DNA from: Gallionellaceae bacterium
GTDB taxonomy: Bacteria; Pseudomonadota; Gammaproteobacteria; Burkholderiales; Gallionellaceae
Direction of reading: 5' to 3'
Length of the DNA stretch: 32,334 bases
Assembly: GCA_003445795.1 (NCBI GenBank)
Contig: DMCN01000099.1
Span: 1 to 32,334, forward strand
Under the pieces are notes generated by a model that saw only the letters and a list, made by a program, of their open reading frames with translations, did not search any database and was not told the origin of the DNA. The translations under genes and the position numbers were made by a program. Positions 24,202 to 32,205 of this stretch are shown piece by piece. Every line of letters begins with the position of its first letter. The first letter of the stretch is position 1.

Positions 24202-25535
24202 GCAAAGAAAAACCCAGATCACCCTCGACACCGCACCGCCAATCACAGGGCGGCAAGGATTTCCGCAAACGTGTGCAGCGCAGCAAGGAGGCCGGCGCTC
24301 CAGCACCGCAGCCCGCTTCAAAGCCGCGCGCGGGAAATCCCTCTGCCAAGCCTGCCATCATCCTCAAAGCCGAGCGCGAGAAGTCCTTGCAACGCCGCCA
24401 TCCGTGGATATTCTCCGGCGCAGTCGATTGCATCGACGGCAAGCCCGCCAGCGGCGACACCGTAGCAGTACATGATGTTGCGGGTAACTTTATCGCCTGG
24501 GCAGCCTACAGCGCCGATTCGCAGATCACTGTTCGGGTGTGGTCGTGGCACGAGAAGGATGTCATCGACAAGGCATTCTTCCGCCAGCGCATCGCCGATG
24601 CATTGGCTGCACGCACAGCACTGAGCCTAGATCGCGACAGCAACGGCATGCGCATCGTCCACGGCGAATCGGACGGCCTGCCCGGGCTCATCGTGGACAA
24701 GTACGGCGATGTACTGGTGATGCAACTGGGCAGCGCAGGGCCGGAGCACTGGCGCGAGACTATCGCCGATATCCTGCAGGAATTGTGTACGCCCGCGTGC
24801 ATCTACGAGCGTTCCGATTCCGACGGGCGCGAACGGGAAGGTTTGCCGAAAAGGAATGGCATCGTGCGCGGCACCCTGCCGGAGAATGTGGAAGTGCTGG
24901 AAAACGGCCTGCGCTTTGCCGTGGATGTGGCGGCAGGCCAGAAGACCGGCTACTACCTAGACCAGCGCGACAACCGCGCCTTCACCGGCACGCTGGCCGC
25001 CGACCGCGATGTGCTCAACTGCTTTTGCTACACCGGCGGCTTTTCGCTCTATGCGTTGCGCGGCGGGGCGAAGTCAGTGCTGTCCATCGACTCCTCGCTG
25101 GAGGCATTGGAACTCGCACAACGCAATGTGGAATTGAACCGTCTCGACGCGTCGAAAGCAGAATGGCAATGCGCTGATGTGTTCGAAGCCCTGCGCAAAC
25201 TGCGCGACCAGAACCGCAAGTTCGACCTCATCGTACTCGATCCGCCCAAGTTCGCACCCACCGCCGCCTTCGCCGAAAAGGCTTCGCGCGCGTACAAGGA
25301 CATCAACCTGCTGGGGTTCAAGCTGCTACGTCCGGGCGGTTTGCTTTTCACCTACTCCTGCTCCGGCGGCATCAGCGACGACCTGTTCCAGAAGATCATC
25401 GCGGGTGCAGCGCTGGATGCGGGCGTGGATGCGCAGATCGTGAGAAAACTGCACGCGGCACCGGATCATCCGGTGCTGCTGAGTTTCCCCGAGGGGGCTT
25501 ACTTGAAGGGGTTGGTGTTGCGGGTGGCGGGCTGA
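24198..25535 (+). CDS. rlmI: 23S rRNA (cytosine-5) methyltransferase, RlmI type
   Basis: A class I SAM methyltransferase of the RlmI/YccW group, whose E. coli member makes m5C1962 in 23S rRNA. Residues 1-50 are an extra Lys/Arg/Pro/Ala-rich, probably unstructured extension, making it 445 aa against about 396 in E. coli. Then come a PUA domain (EKSLQRRHPWIFSGAV onward), the ERSD and GYYLDQRDNR blocks, the SAM site NCFCYTGGFSLYAL, DPPKFAP, and the catalytic-Cys motif YSCSGG. I chose the ATG at 24198, overlapping xerC by four bases; the long open frame further upstream is a shadow of xerC. The last gene of the run, it ends in a hairpin. Confidence 0.9.
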   Translation: MSKEKPRSPSTPHRQSQGGKDFRKRVQRSKEAGAPAPQPASKPRAGNPSAKPAIILKAEREKSLQRRHPWIFSGAVDCIDGKPASGDTVAVHDVAGNFIAWAAYSADSQITVRVWSWHEKDVIDKAFFRQRIADALAARTALSLDRDSNGMRIVHGESDGLPGLIVDKYGDVLVMQLGSAGPEHWRETIADILQELCTPACIYERSDSDGREREGLPKRNGIVRGTLPENVEVLENGLRFAVDVAAGQKTGYYLDQRDNRAFTGTLAADRDVLNCFCYTGGFSLYALRGGAKSVLSIDSSLEALELAQRNVELNRLDASKAEWQCADVFEALRKLRDQNRKFDLIVLDPPKFAPTAAFAEKASRAYKDINLLGFKLLRPGGLLFTYSCSGGISDDLFQKIIAGAALDAGVDAQIVRKLHAAPDHPVLLSFPEGAYLKGLVLRVAG

Positions 25536-25546
25536 ACGCCCGCACC
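25523..25546. terminator. Hairpin spanning the rlmI stop
   Basis: GGT-G-GCGGGC (25523-25532) pairs with GCCCGC-ACC (25538-25546) around TGAAC, with one bulged G. The rlmI stop codon is in the loop region. It lies in the convergent gap to the rhodanese gene. No T tract follows, so this is a modest call for a bidirectional stop. Confidence 0.4.
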
Positions 25547-25550
25547 GTGA

Positions 25551-25943
25551 TCATTGCTGCTTGGTGACTTCCAGCCCGGCCTGTTCCCAAGCCTGGATGC
25601 CGCCCTGCACGTTGCTGACCTGAGTGAAACCGGCTTCCTGCAACAGCGCAACCGCCTTGGCCGAGCGACGGCCGGAGCGGCAGATCACCGCGACAGGTTT
25701 GTCTTTGTAGGCTTCGAGCTCTTTCAAACGCAGGCCCACCTCACCCAAAGGGATCAGTTTCGCACTCGGCGCATGGATGGCCGCATATTCGACCGGCTCG
25801 CGCACATCCAGCAGCAGCGCGCCCGGTTGCGCGACCATGCTATGCGCCTGCTTCACATCCACGCCCTGGCTGGCCGACAATTGCTGTGACAGCAGCGCAA
25901 AGCCCAGCACTGCAGCCACTCCGATGATTATCTTCGTTCTCAT
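25551..25943 (-). CDS. Exported rhodanese-like protein
   Basis: A 130-aa single-domain rhodanese with an N-terminal signal peptide or anchor (about residues 1-25, hydrophobic IIIGVAAVLGFALL), so periplasmic. The active-site loop is CRSGRRS with Cys88, and LLLDVREPVEYAAIHAP and NVQGGIQAWEQAGLEV are typical. Rhodaneses carry sulfane sulfur as a persulfide on this Cys. It lies 7 bp downstream of a second, cytosolic rhodanese on the same strand, so the pair probably forms one unit controlled from the palindrome upstream. The physiological sulfur donor and acceptor are not evident. Confidence 0.9.
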   Translation of the reverse strand: MRTKIIIGVAAVLGFALLSQQLSASQGVDVKQAHSMVAQPGALLLDVREPVEYAAIHAPSAKLIPLGEVGLRLKELEAYKDKPVAVICRSGRRSAKAVALLQEAGFTQVSNVQGGIQAWEQAGLEVTKQQ

Positions 25944-25950
25944 AACAGCC

Positions 25951-26286
25951 TCAAACCAGACGGTAAGCCGGGAAACCGCTCTGCGCCCAGCCCATCATGC
26001 CGCCGCGCAGGTTGAACACGTTGGTGAATCCCTGCTGCTGCAGGAACATGCATGCCTGCGCCGAACGCGCTCCGCTGCGGCACACCATGATCAGCTTCTC
26101 GGCCTTGTCCAGTTCATGCACCTTGGCGGGCAGGATATGCAGCGGCAGCGCTTCGGCCTTGGGCACGGTACCGTGCATGATCTCTTCCATCTGGCGCACG
26201 TCGATCACGCGCAGCTTGTGGCCGTCGTCTTCCACCCATTGCGCGAGCTGGTTCGCGTCGATCTCTTTAACGTTCATTCCAAACAT
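25951..26286 (-). CDS. Cytosolic rhodanese-like protein
   Basis: A 111-aa single-domain rhodanese without a signal peptide. The active-site loop is CRSGARS with Cys69; LRVIDVRQMEEIMHGTVPKA and VFNLRGGMMGWAQSGFPA are typical. The ATG at 26286 has AAGGAGG 7 nt upstream. It is first of a two-gene unit with the exported rhodanese, 7 bp apart. Cytosolic and periplasmic versions side by side suggest sulfur handling on both sides of the membrane, which is inference. A perfect inverted repeat lies 30 bp ahead of the start. Confidence 0.9.
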   Translation of the reverse strand: MFGMNVKEIDANQLAQWVEDDGHKLRVIDVRQMEEIMHGTVPKAEALPLHILPAKVHELDKAEKLIMVCRSGARSAQACMFLQQQGFTNVFNLRGGMMGWAQSGFPAYRLV

Positions 26287-26316
26287 AGCGGTGCCTCCTT
26301 GTTCAGCAAGGTTTGC

Positions 26317-26336
26317 ATATTAGCATATTCTAATAT
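26317..26336. promoter_or_regulatory. Palindromic operator-like site ahead of the rhodanese pair
   Basis: ATATTAG (26317-26323) and CTAATAT (26330-26336) are perfect inverted repeats separated by CATATT. The site is AT-rich in a GC-rich genome and lies 30 bp upstream of the rhodanese start, in the promoter zone. This is the layout of sites bound by dimeric winged-helix repressors. Sulfur-responsive ArsR-family regulators (BigR, SqrR and YgaV types) often control rhodanese genes, which makes such a regulator the first candidate. No regulator gene is nearby. Confidence 0.6.
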
Positions 26337-26424
26337 TATGGCAACGTTACCCAGAGTAGGGTTTTGGAATCACACAGGATAAGCCTGTTGAAGGATGGGT
26401 GAACGGTTCGCGTGGGCGCAGGAC

Positions 26425-26440
26425 GAACAGATAACTGTTC
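26425..26440. other. Small hairpin after the DUF1304 gene
   Basis: GAACAG (26425-26430) and CTGTTC (26435-26440) pair perfectly around ATAA, 2 bp past the DUF1304 stop on the minus strand. There is no T tract. It may be a weak end-of-operon structure for the mre/rod block. Apart from this and the palindrome at 26317-26336, I see nothing in the 156-bp gap. Confidence 0.35.
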
Positions 26441-26442
26441 AG

Positions 26443-26793
26443 CTACGCCAACCCCACCAGCAACAGCGCGATCAGGGCGGGCACCGCCTGCACCCACAAG
26501 ATCTTCGCGTTCGCAGTCATCGCGCCGTACAGGCCCGCCACCAGCACGCAGCCAAGGAAGAATTGCTGCACGTCATCGTTGCCCGAACCCAGGCCCCAGA
26601 TGAGTCCCGCGGCAAGGAAGCCGTTGTACAGGCCCTGGTTCGCGGCGAGCACCCGGGTCGCGGCGGCGAAGTCTTTGCTGAAGCCGAAGGCGCGGCGTCC
26701 GGTGACGCTTTCCCACAGGAACATCTCGAGGACGAGGATGTAGATGTGGATGATGGCGACGATGCCGATCGCCAGATTGGCGGCCGTCTTCAT
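26443..26793 (-). CDS. DUF1304 family membrane protein
   Basis: A 116-aa hydrophobic protein with about four membrane segments, of the DUF1304 family. Signatures: IVAIIHIYILVLEMFLWES with the conserved His and Glu, then FAAATRVLAANQGLYNGFLAAGLIWG. The function is unknown. Its ATG shares one base with the rlpA stop (TGATG), so it is the last cistron of the mre-mrd-rlpA unit and may be translated by coupling. Family call firm; no link to cell shape is established. Confidence 0.87.
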   Translation of the reverse strand: MKTAANLAIGIVAIIHIYILVLEMFLWESVTGRRAFGFSKDFAAATRVLAANQGLYNGFLAAGLIWGLGSGNDDVQQFFLGCVLVAGLYGAMTANAKILWVQAVPALIALLLVGLA

Positions 26794-27746
26794 CAGTGCT
26801 TGCTCACGAACGGTTTGAAACCCAGGCGGTCCTCCAGTCTGATCGCTGCGTTGCGCGCTTCGCTCTCGCTGGCGTAGGGGCCGAGATGGACGCGCGTCAG
26901 GCCTTGTTTCTCAAACAGCATGAGCGGCTTGCTGCCTTCACCCATTTCGCTGCGCATCCTGACCAGGAAACTTTCGGCACCTTGCGGCGACTTGAATGCG
27001 CCGAGTTGCAGGTAGACCTTGCCCGTCGATGGTCCGGCTTTTTCGACCGGCAGTGTGGGCGCGGGAGGCAACGGTTCGACCTTGATGGGCGGCGTCTCGA
27101 CCGGCGCGGTGCCGGAGACAGCGATGCTCTCGACTTCGACTTCGGCACTGCCGCTGTTGATGTAGCCGAGTTTGGCGGCGGCGACATAGGACAGGTCCAT
27201 GATGCGCTGGTGCAGGAAAGGGCCGCGGTCATTGACGCGGACGACGACCGATTTCCCGGTGGCGACATTGGTCACGCGCGCATAGCTGGGGATGGGCAGG
27301 GTCGGGTGCGCGGCAGTCATGCCGTACATGTCATACACCTCGCCAATGGAGGTACGCTGGCCGTGGAATTTCTTGCCATACCAGGAAGCGACGCCACGCT
27401 CCTTGTAGGTGCCAGTGGTCTGCAGCGGGGTGTAGGTCTTGCCCAGCGCTGAATAGGGACGGTTGGCATAACGGTGCAGCGGCTCGGCCTTGGGCACGGC
27501 ATCGGGGATGGAATCGAGGTCCACCGAGCTTTCGCTGCCTGGCCCATCACCGGGCAGATAGCCGCCGCCCTGGGTGGCGACTGCCGATGCCGGAGCCGAT
27601 GCGGTGCGCACAGACTTGCCGTTGGGACCCGCGACCGCATCGACGATGGGCGCGGCGCTCTGCTGCTTCTCGTCGGTTTTTTGCGTGGTGGCACAACCGG
27701 CCATCACCAGTGCAGCGGCAGACAGCAACAACGATAGTCTTTTCAT
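26793..27746 (-). CDS. rlpA: Septal ring lytic transglycosylase RlpA family lipoprotein
   Basis: A 317-aa lipoprotein: signal with lipobox VMAGC (Cys18), a Pro/Ala-rich linker, a double-psi beta-barrel domain (about 115-205; GVASWYGKKFHGQRTSIGEVYD, VRVNDRGPF), and a C-terminal SPOR domain (about 240-317; VYLQLGAFKSPQGAESFLVRM). RlpA acts in the periplasm on glycan strands without stem peptides, the SPOR domain targeting it to septal denuded peptidoglycan. The ATG at 27746 has AGGGGAG about 7 nt upstream, just after the rodA stop, 13 bp away. It is followed by the overlapping DUF1304 gene. Some homologues, such as E. coli's, lack the transglycosylase activity. Confidence 0.93.
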   Translation of the reverse strand: MKRLSLLLSAAALVMAGCATTQKTDEKQQSAAPIVDAVAGPNGKSVRTASAPASAVATQGGGYLPGDGPGSESSVDLDSIPDAVPKAEPLHRYANRPYSALGKTYTPLQTTGTYKERGVASWYGKKFHGQRTSIGEVYDMYGMTAAHPTLPIPSYARVTNVATGKSVVVRVNDRGPFLHQRIMDLSYVAAAKLGYINSGSAEVEVESIAVSGTAPVETPPIKVEPLPPAPTLPVEKAGPSTGKVYLQLGAFKSPQGAESFLVRMRSEMGEGSKPLMLFEKQGLTRVHLGPYASESEARNAAIRLEDRLGFKPFVSKH

Positions 27747-27759
27747 TTTTCGACTCCCC

Positions 27760-28857
27760 TTAAGTTTTAACCAGTTGTTTGTGCGTATCGATACTCATCA
27801 GCATACCAAAGCCGAGCATCAGTGTGAGCAGGGATGTGCCGCCGTAACTGACCAGCGGCAGCGGCACGCCCACCACCGGCAGGATGCCGCTGACCATGCC
27901 CATGTTGACAAAGGCGTAGGTGAAGAAAGTGAGCGTGATGCTGCCCGCCATCAGACGCGTGAAATAAGTGGAGGCGTTGGCGGTGATGATGAAACCGCGC
28001 CCGATGACGAAGACGTAAAGGCCCAGCAGCAGCAAATTCCCGAGCAGGCCGAACTCTTCCGACCAGACTGCGAAGATGAAGTCGGTGGTGCGCTCGGGCA
28101 GAAAGTCCAAGTGGGTCTGGGTGCCGTTCATGTAGCCCTTGCCGAGGATGCCGCCTGAACCGACGGCGATCATGCCCTGGATGGTATGGTAGCCCTTGCC
28201 CAGTGCGTCCTGTGAGGGGTCGAGCAACATCAGGATGCGGTGGCGCTGGTAGTCGTGCAGCGCCGACCACAGGAACGGTGCGCTGGCCATCGCCGCCAGC
28301 GCACCGCCGATCATGATGCGCCAGGAGAGCCCGGCGAGGAACAGCACGTAGAAACCGCTCGCAGCGATAAGGATGGAGGTGCCGAGGTCGGGCTGGCGCA
28401 GGATCAACGCCACCGGCAGGACCAGCAAGATGAGTGCGACGAAGTAGTTGCGAAGTTTCAGGGTCGCCTCGTGCTTCTCGAAATACCAGGCCATCATCAG
28501 CGGCACCGCGATCTTCATCAACTCGGACGGCTGGATGGTGGCCACGCCGATATGCAGCCAGCGCCGCGCACCGTGACTGATCTCGCCGAACAGCGCGACG
28601 CCGACCAGCATCAGCATACCGAACACGTACACCGGCACGGCGATACGCATCAGCCAGTGCAGCGGCATGTTGGCGACGATCCACATGGCGGTGAACGCGA
28701 CAGCGATGTTGCCAAGCTGACCAAGCACACGCATCCAGTTGCCGTCACTGGCGCTGTAGAGCAGCACCAGGCTGATGAACAGGAACCCCCCCAACCCCGC
28801 CAGCAGTACGGGGTCGAGATGCAGCATGAAACGGATCTTGATCTTTCTAAGGTTCAT
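27760..28857 (-). CDS. rodA: Rod-shape glycosyltransferase RodA
   Basis: SEDS-family peptidoglycan polymerase of the elongasome, working with PBP2; polytopic inner-membrane protein. The 365 aa are a typical length, with about ten membrane segments. Seen: ARRWLHIGVATIQPSELMKIAVPL, RQPDLGTSILI (with the functionally important Asp), QGMIAVGSGGILGKG, LPERTTDFIFAVWSEEFG and GVPLPLVSYGGTSLLT. It starts 2 bp after the mrdA stop and is followed by rlpA. Identification is secure. Confidence 0.97.
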   Translation of the reverse strand: MNLRKIKIRFMLHLDPVLLAGLGGFLFISLVLLYSASDGNWMRVLGQLGNIAVAFTAMWIVANMPLHWLMRIAVPVYVFGMLMLVGVALFGEISHGARRWLHIGVATIQPSELMKIAVPLMMAWYFEKHEATLKLRNYFVALILLVLPVALILRQPDLGTSILIAASGFYVLFLAGLSWRIMIGGALAAMASAPFLWSALHDYQRHRILMLLDPSQDALGKGYHTIQGMIAVGSGGILGKGYMNGTQTHLDFLPERTTDFIFAVWSEEFGLLGNLLLLGLYVFVIGRGFIITANASTYFTRLMAGSITLTFFTYAFVNMGMVSGILPVVGVPLPLVSYGGTSLLTLMLGFGMLMSIDTHKQLVKT

Positions 28858-28859
28858 GT

Positions 28860-30758
28860 TCAGTCGCTTTCCGATCCGGCTTTCTCACTCACCGCCTGCA
28901 GGGGCTTGGGTATCTTGCCGAGCAGATAATAATCCAGAACCTTGCGCGCGATCGGCGCGGCGGTGGAACCACCGTGCCCGCCGTTCTCGGCCAGTACCGC
29001 CAGCGCGATGCGCGGCTTGTCGGCCGGCGCGAAGGCGATGAACCAGGCGTGGTCGCGGTTGTATTCGGAGATCTTTTTGGCATCGTATTTCTCGCCCTGC
29101 TTCATGGCGATGACCTGCGCGGTACCGGTCTTGCCCGCCATGCGGTATTCGACGCCGTAACCCGCGCCCACCGCAGTACCGCCGGGTTTGGTGACGGCCT
29201 CCATCGCGCTCTTAACCAGCTTCAGATGATCGGGAGGTATCTGCAGATCGTACATCTGCTTGTGTTCTGTCAATACCGGTTCTCCGCGCGCCGGCCGGAT
29301 CTCTTTCACCAGATGCGGTTGGAACGCGATGCCATCGTTGGCCAGGGTCGCGGTCGCCACCGCAAGCTGCAGCGGCGTGACCAGGTTGTAGCCCTGGCCG
29401 ATGCCAGCCGAGACGGTGTCGCCGGGATACCAGATCTGGTTGTAGCGCTTCGTCTTCCACTCCGTGGACGGCAGCAGACCCGAGGTCTCGCCATCCATAT
29501 CCAGGCCGGTCTTCTTGCCGAAACCGAAGCGCGAAAGATAGCCGTGCATGTTGTCGATGCCCATCTCGGTCGCCAGACCGTAGTAATAGGTATCACACGA
29601 GACGACGATGGATTTGTACAGATCGACGGCGCCATGACCGCCGCTTTTCCAGTCGCGATACTGGTGGCGGCTGCCGGGCAGCATGAAATAGCCGGGATCG
29701 CTGATGGTGCGCGTCGGCGCGCGCGTGCCGTAATGCAATCCGGCCAGCGCCATGAACGGCTTGATGGTCGAGCCGGGCGGATATTGCCCGCGCAGGGCGC
29801 GGTTGTTCAGCGGCGTGTCGAGCGAACCGTTCAGTTCTTCCCAGGTCTCGGTGTCGATGCCGTCAATGAACAGCGCCGGGTCGTAGCCGGGTTTGCTGAC
29901 GAAGGCGAGCACTTCGCCGTTGGTGGGGTCGATGGCGACCAGTGCGCCGCGATAGTCACCGAACGCCTGCTCGGCCACTTCCTGCAACTTCGCATCCAGT
30001 GTCAGCATCAGGTTGCTACCGGATTGCGGCGTGGTACGCGACAGCACGCGCACAGCGCGTCCGCCCGCATCCACTTCGACCTGCTCGAAACCGGTGGTGC
30101 CGTGCAGCGCCTTTTCATAGCTCTGCTCCACACCGGTCTTGCCGATGTAGTCCGAACCCATGTAATTGGAGGCGATTTCATCCTCTTCCAGCTGCTCGAT
30201 ATCTTTCTGGTTGATGCGGCCGACATAGCCAATCAGGTGCGCGGTCACGTCGGAGAAAGGATACTCACGGAACAGGCGCGCCTTGACTTCGACGCTGGGG
30301 AAACGGAAACGCTGTGCGGAGACGCGCGCCACTTCCTCGTCGGTCAGCTGGCTGCGGATGGGCATGGTCTCCAGCGCCTGCCGCTCGGTTAGCAGTTTCT
30401 TGAAGCGCTTGATGTCCTTGGGCGTGATCGTCACCAGCCGCGACAGCTCGGCGATCAGCGCGTCCATGTCGGTCACCTTGGCAGGCGCGATCTCCAGGGT
30501 GTAACCGGAATAGTTCTGCGCCATCACCACGCCGTTGCGGTCCAGCAACAGGCCGCGGTTCGGCACGATGGGGACGACATAGATGCGGTTACTGTCCGAC
30601 AGGGTGTGGAAATATTCGTGACGGATGACTTGGAGATAGAAGAAGCGCGCCAGCAGGATGAACAGCATCACCGCGACAAAGCCCAGGCTCAACACCAGAC
30701 GCAAACGGAAATAATAGATTTCGCGCTGATGGTTCTTCAGCTCGATGAAGCGGTTCAT
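28860..30758 (-). CDS. mrdA: Penicillin-binding protein 2 (elongation transpeptidase)
   Basis: Class B PBP that crosslinks peptidoglycan during elongation, partner of RodA. 632 aa, close to E. coli PBP2 (633). One N-terminal membrane segment (about 19-43), the dimerisation/pedestal domain with PNRGLLLDRNG, and a transpeptidase domain with all three active-site motifs: STIK (S330-K333, in YPPGSTIKP), SCD (387-389) and KTGTA (543-547). The ATG at 30758 overlaps the mreD stop by four bases. Identification is secure. Confidence 0.97.
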   Translation of the reverse strand: MNRFIELKNHQREIYYFRLRLVLSLGFVAVMLFILLARFFYLQVIRHEYFHTLSDSNRIYVVPIVPNRGLLLDRNGVVMAQNYSGYTLEIAPAKVTDMDALIAELSRLVTITPKDIKRFKKLLTERQALETMPIRSQLTDEEVARVSAQRFRFPSVEVKARLFREYPFSDVTAHLIGYVGRINQKDIEQLEEDEIASNYMGSDYIGKTGVEQSYEKALHGTTGFEQVEVDAGGRAVRVLSRTTPQSGSNLMLTLDAKLQEVAEQAFGDYRGALVAIDPTNGEVLAFVSKPGYDPALFIDGIDTETWEELNGSLDTPLNNRALRGQYPPGSTIKPFMALAGLHYGTRAPTRTISDPGYFMLPGSRHQYRDWKSGGHGAVDLYKSIVVSCDTYYYGLATEMGIDNMHGYLSRFGFGKKTGLDMDGETSGLLPSTEWKTKRYNQIWYPGDTVSAGIGQGYNLVTPLQLAVATATLANDGIAFQPHLVKEIRPARGEPVLTEHKQMYDLQIPPDHLKLVKSAMEAVTKPGGTAVGAGYGVEYRMAGKTGTAQVIAMKQGEKYDAKKISEYNRDHAWFIAFAPADKPRIALAVLAENGGHGGSTAAPIARKVLDYYLLGKIPKPLQAVSEKAGSESD

Positions 30759-31273
30759 AGTTCGTTCGGATCACGGCGCGGTCGGCGCAGTGCCTGCAAC
30801 AGCAGGGTCATCGGCGTCCACAGCAGAGCCGAGGTGACCGCACCGAGGAAATATTCCCACGCCACAAAACCGCGCACCTGCCAATGCACGGCGGCATAGG
30901 CACCGTAACTCAGCAGCAGCAACGGGAAGACATGCAAGGATTGCTGGCGCAGGTCGAACATCTGCACGCGCCGGTGCAGCACGATGCCGCCGAAAGCCAG
31001 TACGGTATAGGCAAGCGCATGCTGCCCGAACAGGCTGGCATCGGCCACGTCGGCAAAGATGCCGACCAGCCAGGCGATGCCGATACCGATGCGGTGAGGT
31101 TTGTGCGTGCACCAGTACAGCAGCACCAGCGCCACGAAATCGGGACGCAGCGCCAATGCCCAGCCGTGCCAGGGCAGCCAGTTGAGCATCACCGCCACGA
31201 ACAGGCTGAACACGATGAATCCCGTGTTGGCGGGCAGCAGGAACTCCTGGTCTTTGGCGTACCCGTTACTCAC
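30755..31273 (-). CDS. mreD: Rod shape-determining protein MreD
   Basis: A 172-aa polytopic inner-membrane protein linking MreC and the cytoskeleton to the elongation machinery. Roughly five to six hydrophobic segments; LRPDFVALVLLYWCTHKPHR followed by GIAWLVGIFADVADASLFGQHA is the characteristic MreD stretch. The start is the GTG at 31273, overlapping the mreC stop (GTGA) by four bases; its stop overlaps mrdA in the same way. Identification rests on both sequence and invariant position. Confidence 0.94.
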   Translation of the reverse strand: MSNGYAKDQEFLLPANTGFIVFSLFVAVMLNWLPWHGWALALRPDFVALVLLYWCTHKPHRIGIGIAWLVGIFADVADASLFGQHALAYTVLAFGGIVLHRRVQMFDLRQQSLHVFPLLLLSYGAYAAVHWQVRGFVAWEYFLGAVTSALLWTPMTLLLQALRRPRRDPNEL

Positions 31274-32190
31274 GGCTTCCTCCGTTTGAATCTCTTCTTC
31301 GCGCGTTCCTGTTCGGCTGTCGGCTCGACTGCCGCTTCCGGACGTTCGGGCAATTCCGGCAGGCCCGACACGATCATCAGGGCGCGATGCCTGTCCACGC
31401 CGGCCAGCGGTTCGCAGGTGATACGCGCGAACGGGTAGGCCGGATCGCGCTCCACCCTGGTGACCTTGGCCACCGGCAGATTGGGCGGATAGGTGCCGTC
31501 GATGCCTGAAGTGACCAGCACATCGCCCTCAACGATATCTGCGCTCACCGGCATATAGCGCAATGCCATCTCGTTGATGTCGCCGGAACCGAACACCACC
31601 GCGCGCAAGCCGCTGCGCTGGTTCTGTATCGGTACGGAATGATCCTTGTCGGTGACCAGTGTGACTTCGGACAACCACGGGTAGGTGCGGGTAACCTGCC
31701 CGACCACGCCAAAATCGTCCACCACCACCTGGCCGGGCATGACATTGGCCTGCGAACCCTTGTTCACCAGCAGTTTGCGTTTGAAGATGTCGCGCTCGAC
31801 GTAGACGATCTCGGCCATCTGCATCGGGTAGTCAACACGTCCCTTGAGGTCCATCAGCACGCGCAGTTGCGCGTTCTCGGCCAAGATGGCCTGCAGCTGG
31901 GAGAGTTGCGCCGCGTCTGCATCATGCTGCTGGCGCAGCTGGGCGTTCTCGGTGAGCAGCGTTTCCTGCGTTTCGAAATAGACAGCGACACTGCCCAGGG
32001 CTTCGCCCGGCAGGGCGGTCAGCCGCTGGAACGGATAGATCATCACGGCGAGGACTTTGCGCGCGGATTCCAAATACTGGAAGCGCGAATCCACGAACAG
32101 CAGCAGCAGCGAGAGGACACTGAAGAAGACCAGACGAGCGACCGGACTCGGGCCGCGATTGAAGAACCGGAGGGTACGGGTATCGTCCAA
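31270..32190 (-). CDS. mreC: Rod shape-determining protein MreC
   Basis: A 306-aa bitopic inner-membrane protein: a short cytoplasmic N-terminus (FFNRGPSPVARLVFF), one membrane segment (about 19-36), a coiled coil (about 75-115; ETQETLLTENAQLRQQ), then the periplasmic beta domain (VDDFGVVGQV, VTLVTDKDHSVPIQNQRSG, GDVLVTSGIDGTYPPNLPVA). The tail is Pro/Glu- and Lys/Arg-rich. The start appears to be a TTG at 32190: only five sense codons separate it from an in-frame stop (the mreB terminator), none is ATG or GTG, and the protein's N-terminus matches the family from there. No clear Shine-Dalgarno. It begins 15 bp after mreB. Confidence 0.95.
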   Translation of the reverse strand: MDDTRTLRFFNRGPSPVARLVFFSVLSLLLLFVDSRFQYLESARKVLAVMIYPFQRLTALPGEALGSVAVYFETQETLLTENAQLRQQHDADAAQLSQLQAILAENAQLRVLMDLKGRVDYPMQMAEIVYVERDIFKRKLLVNKGSQANVMPGQVVVDDFGVVGQVTRTYPWLSEVTLVTDKDHSVPIQNQRSGLRAVVFGSGDINEMALRYMPVSADIVEGDVLVTSGIDGTYPPNLPVAKVTRVERDPAYPFARITCEPLAGVDRHRALMIVSGLPELPERPEAAVEPTAEQERAKKRFKRRKP

Positions 32191-32205
32191 GGTACAGCCG
32201 TACGA

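Noticed and set aside
28974..30392. 472-codon open frame on the plus strand antisense to mrdA
   Set aside because: Shadow of PBP2; the composition and lack of any domain argue against coding. The same applies to the plus-strand frame 19390-20517 opposite the TAXI gene.
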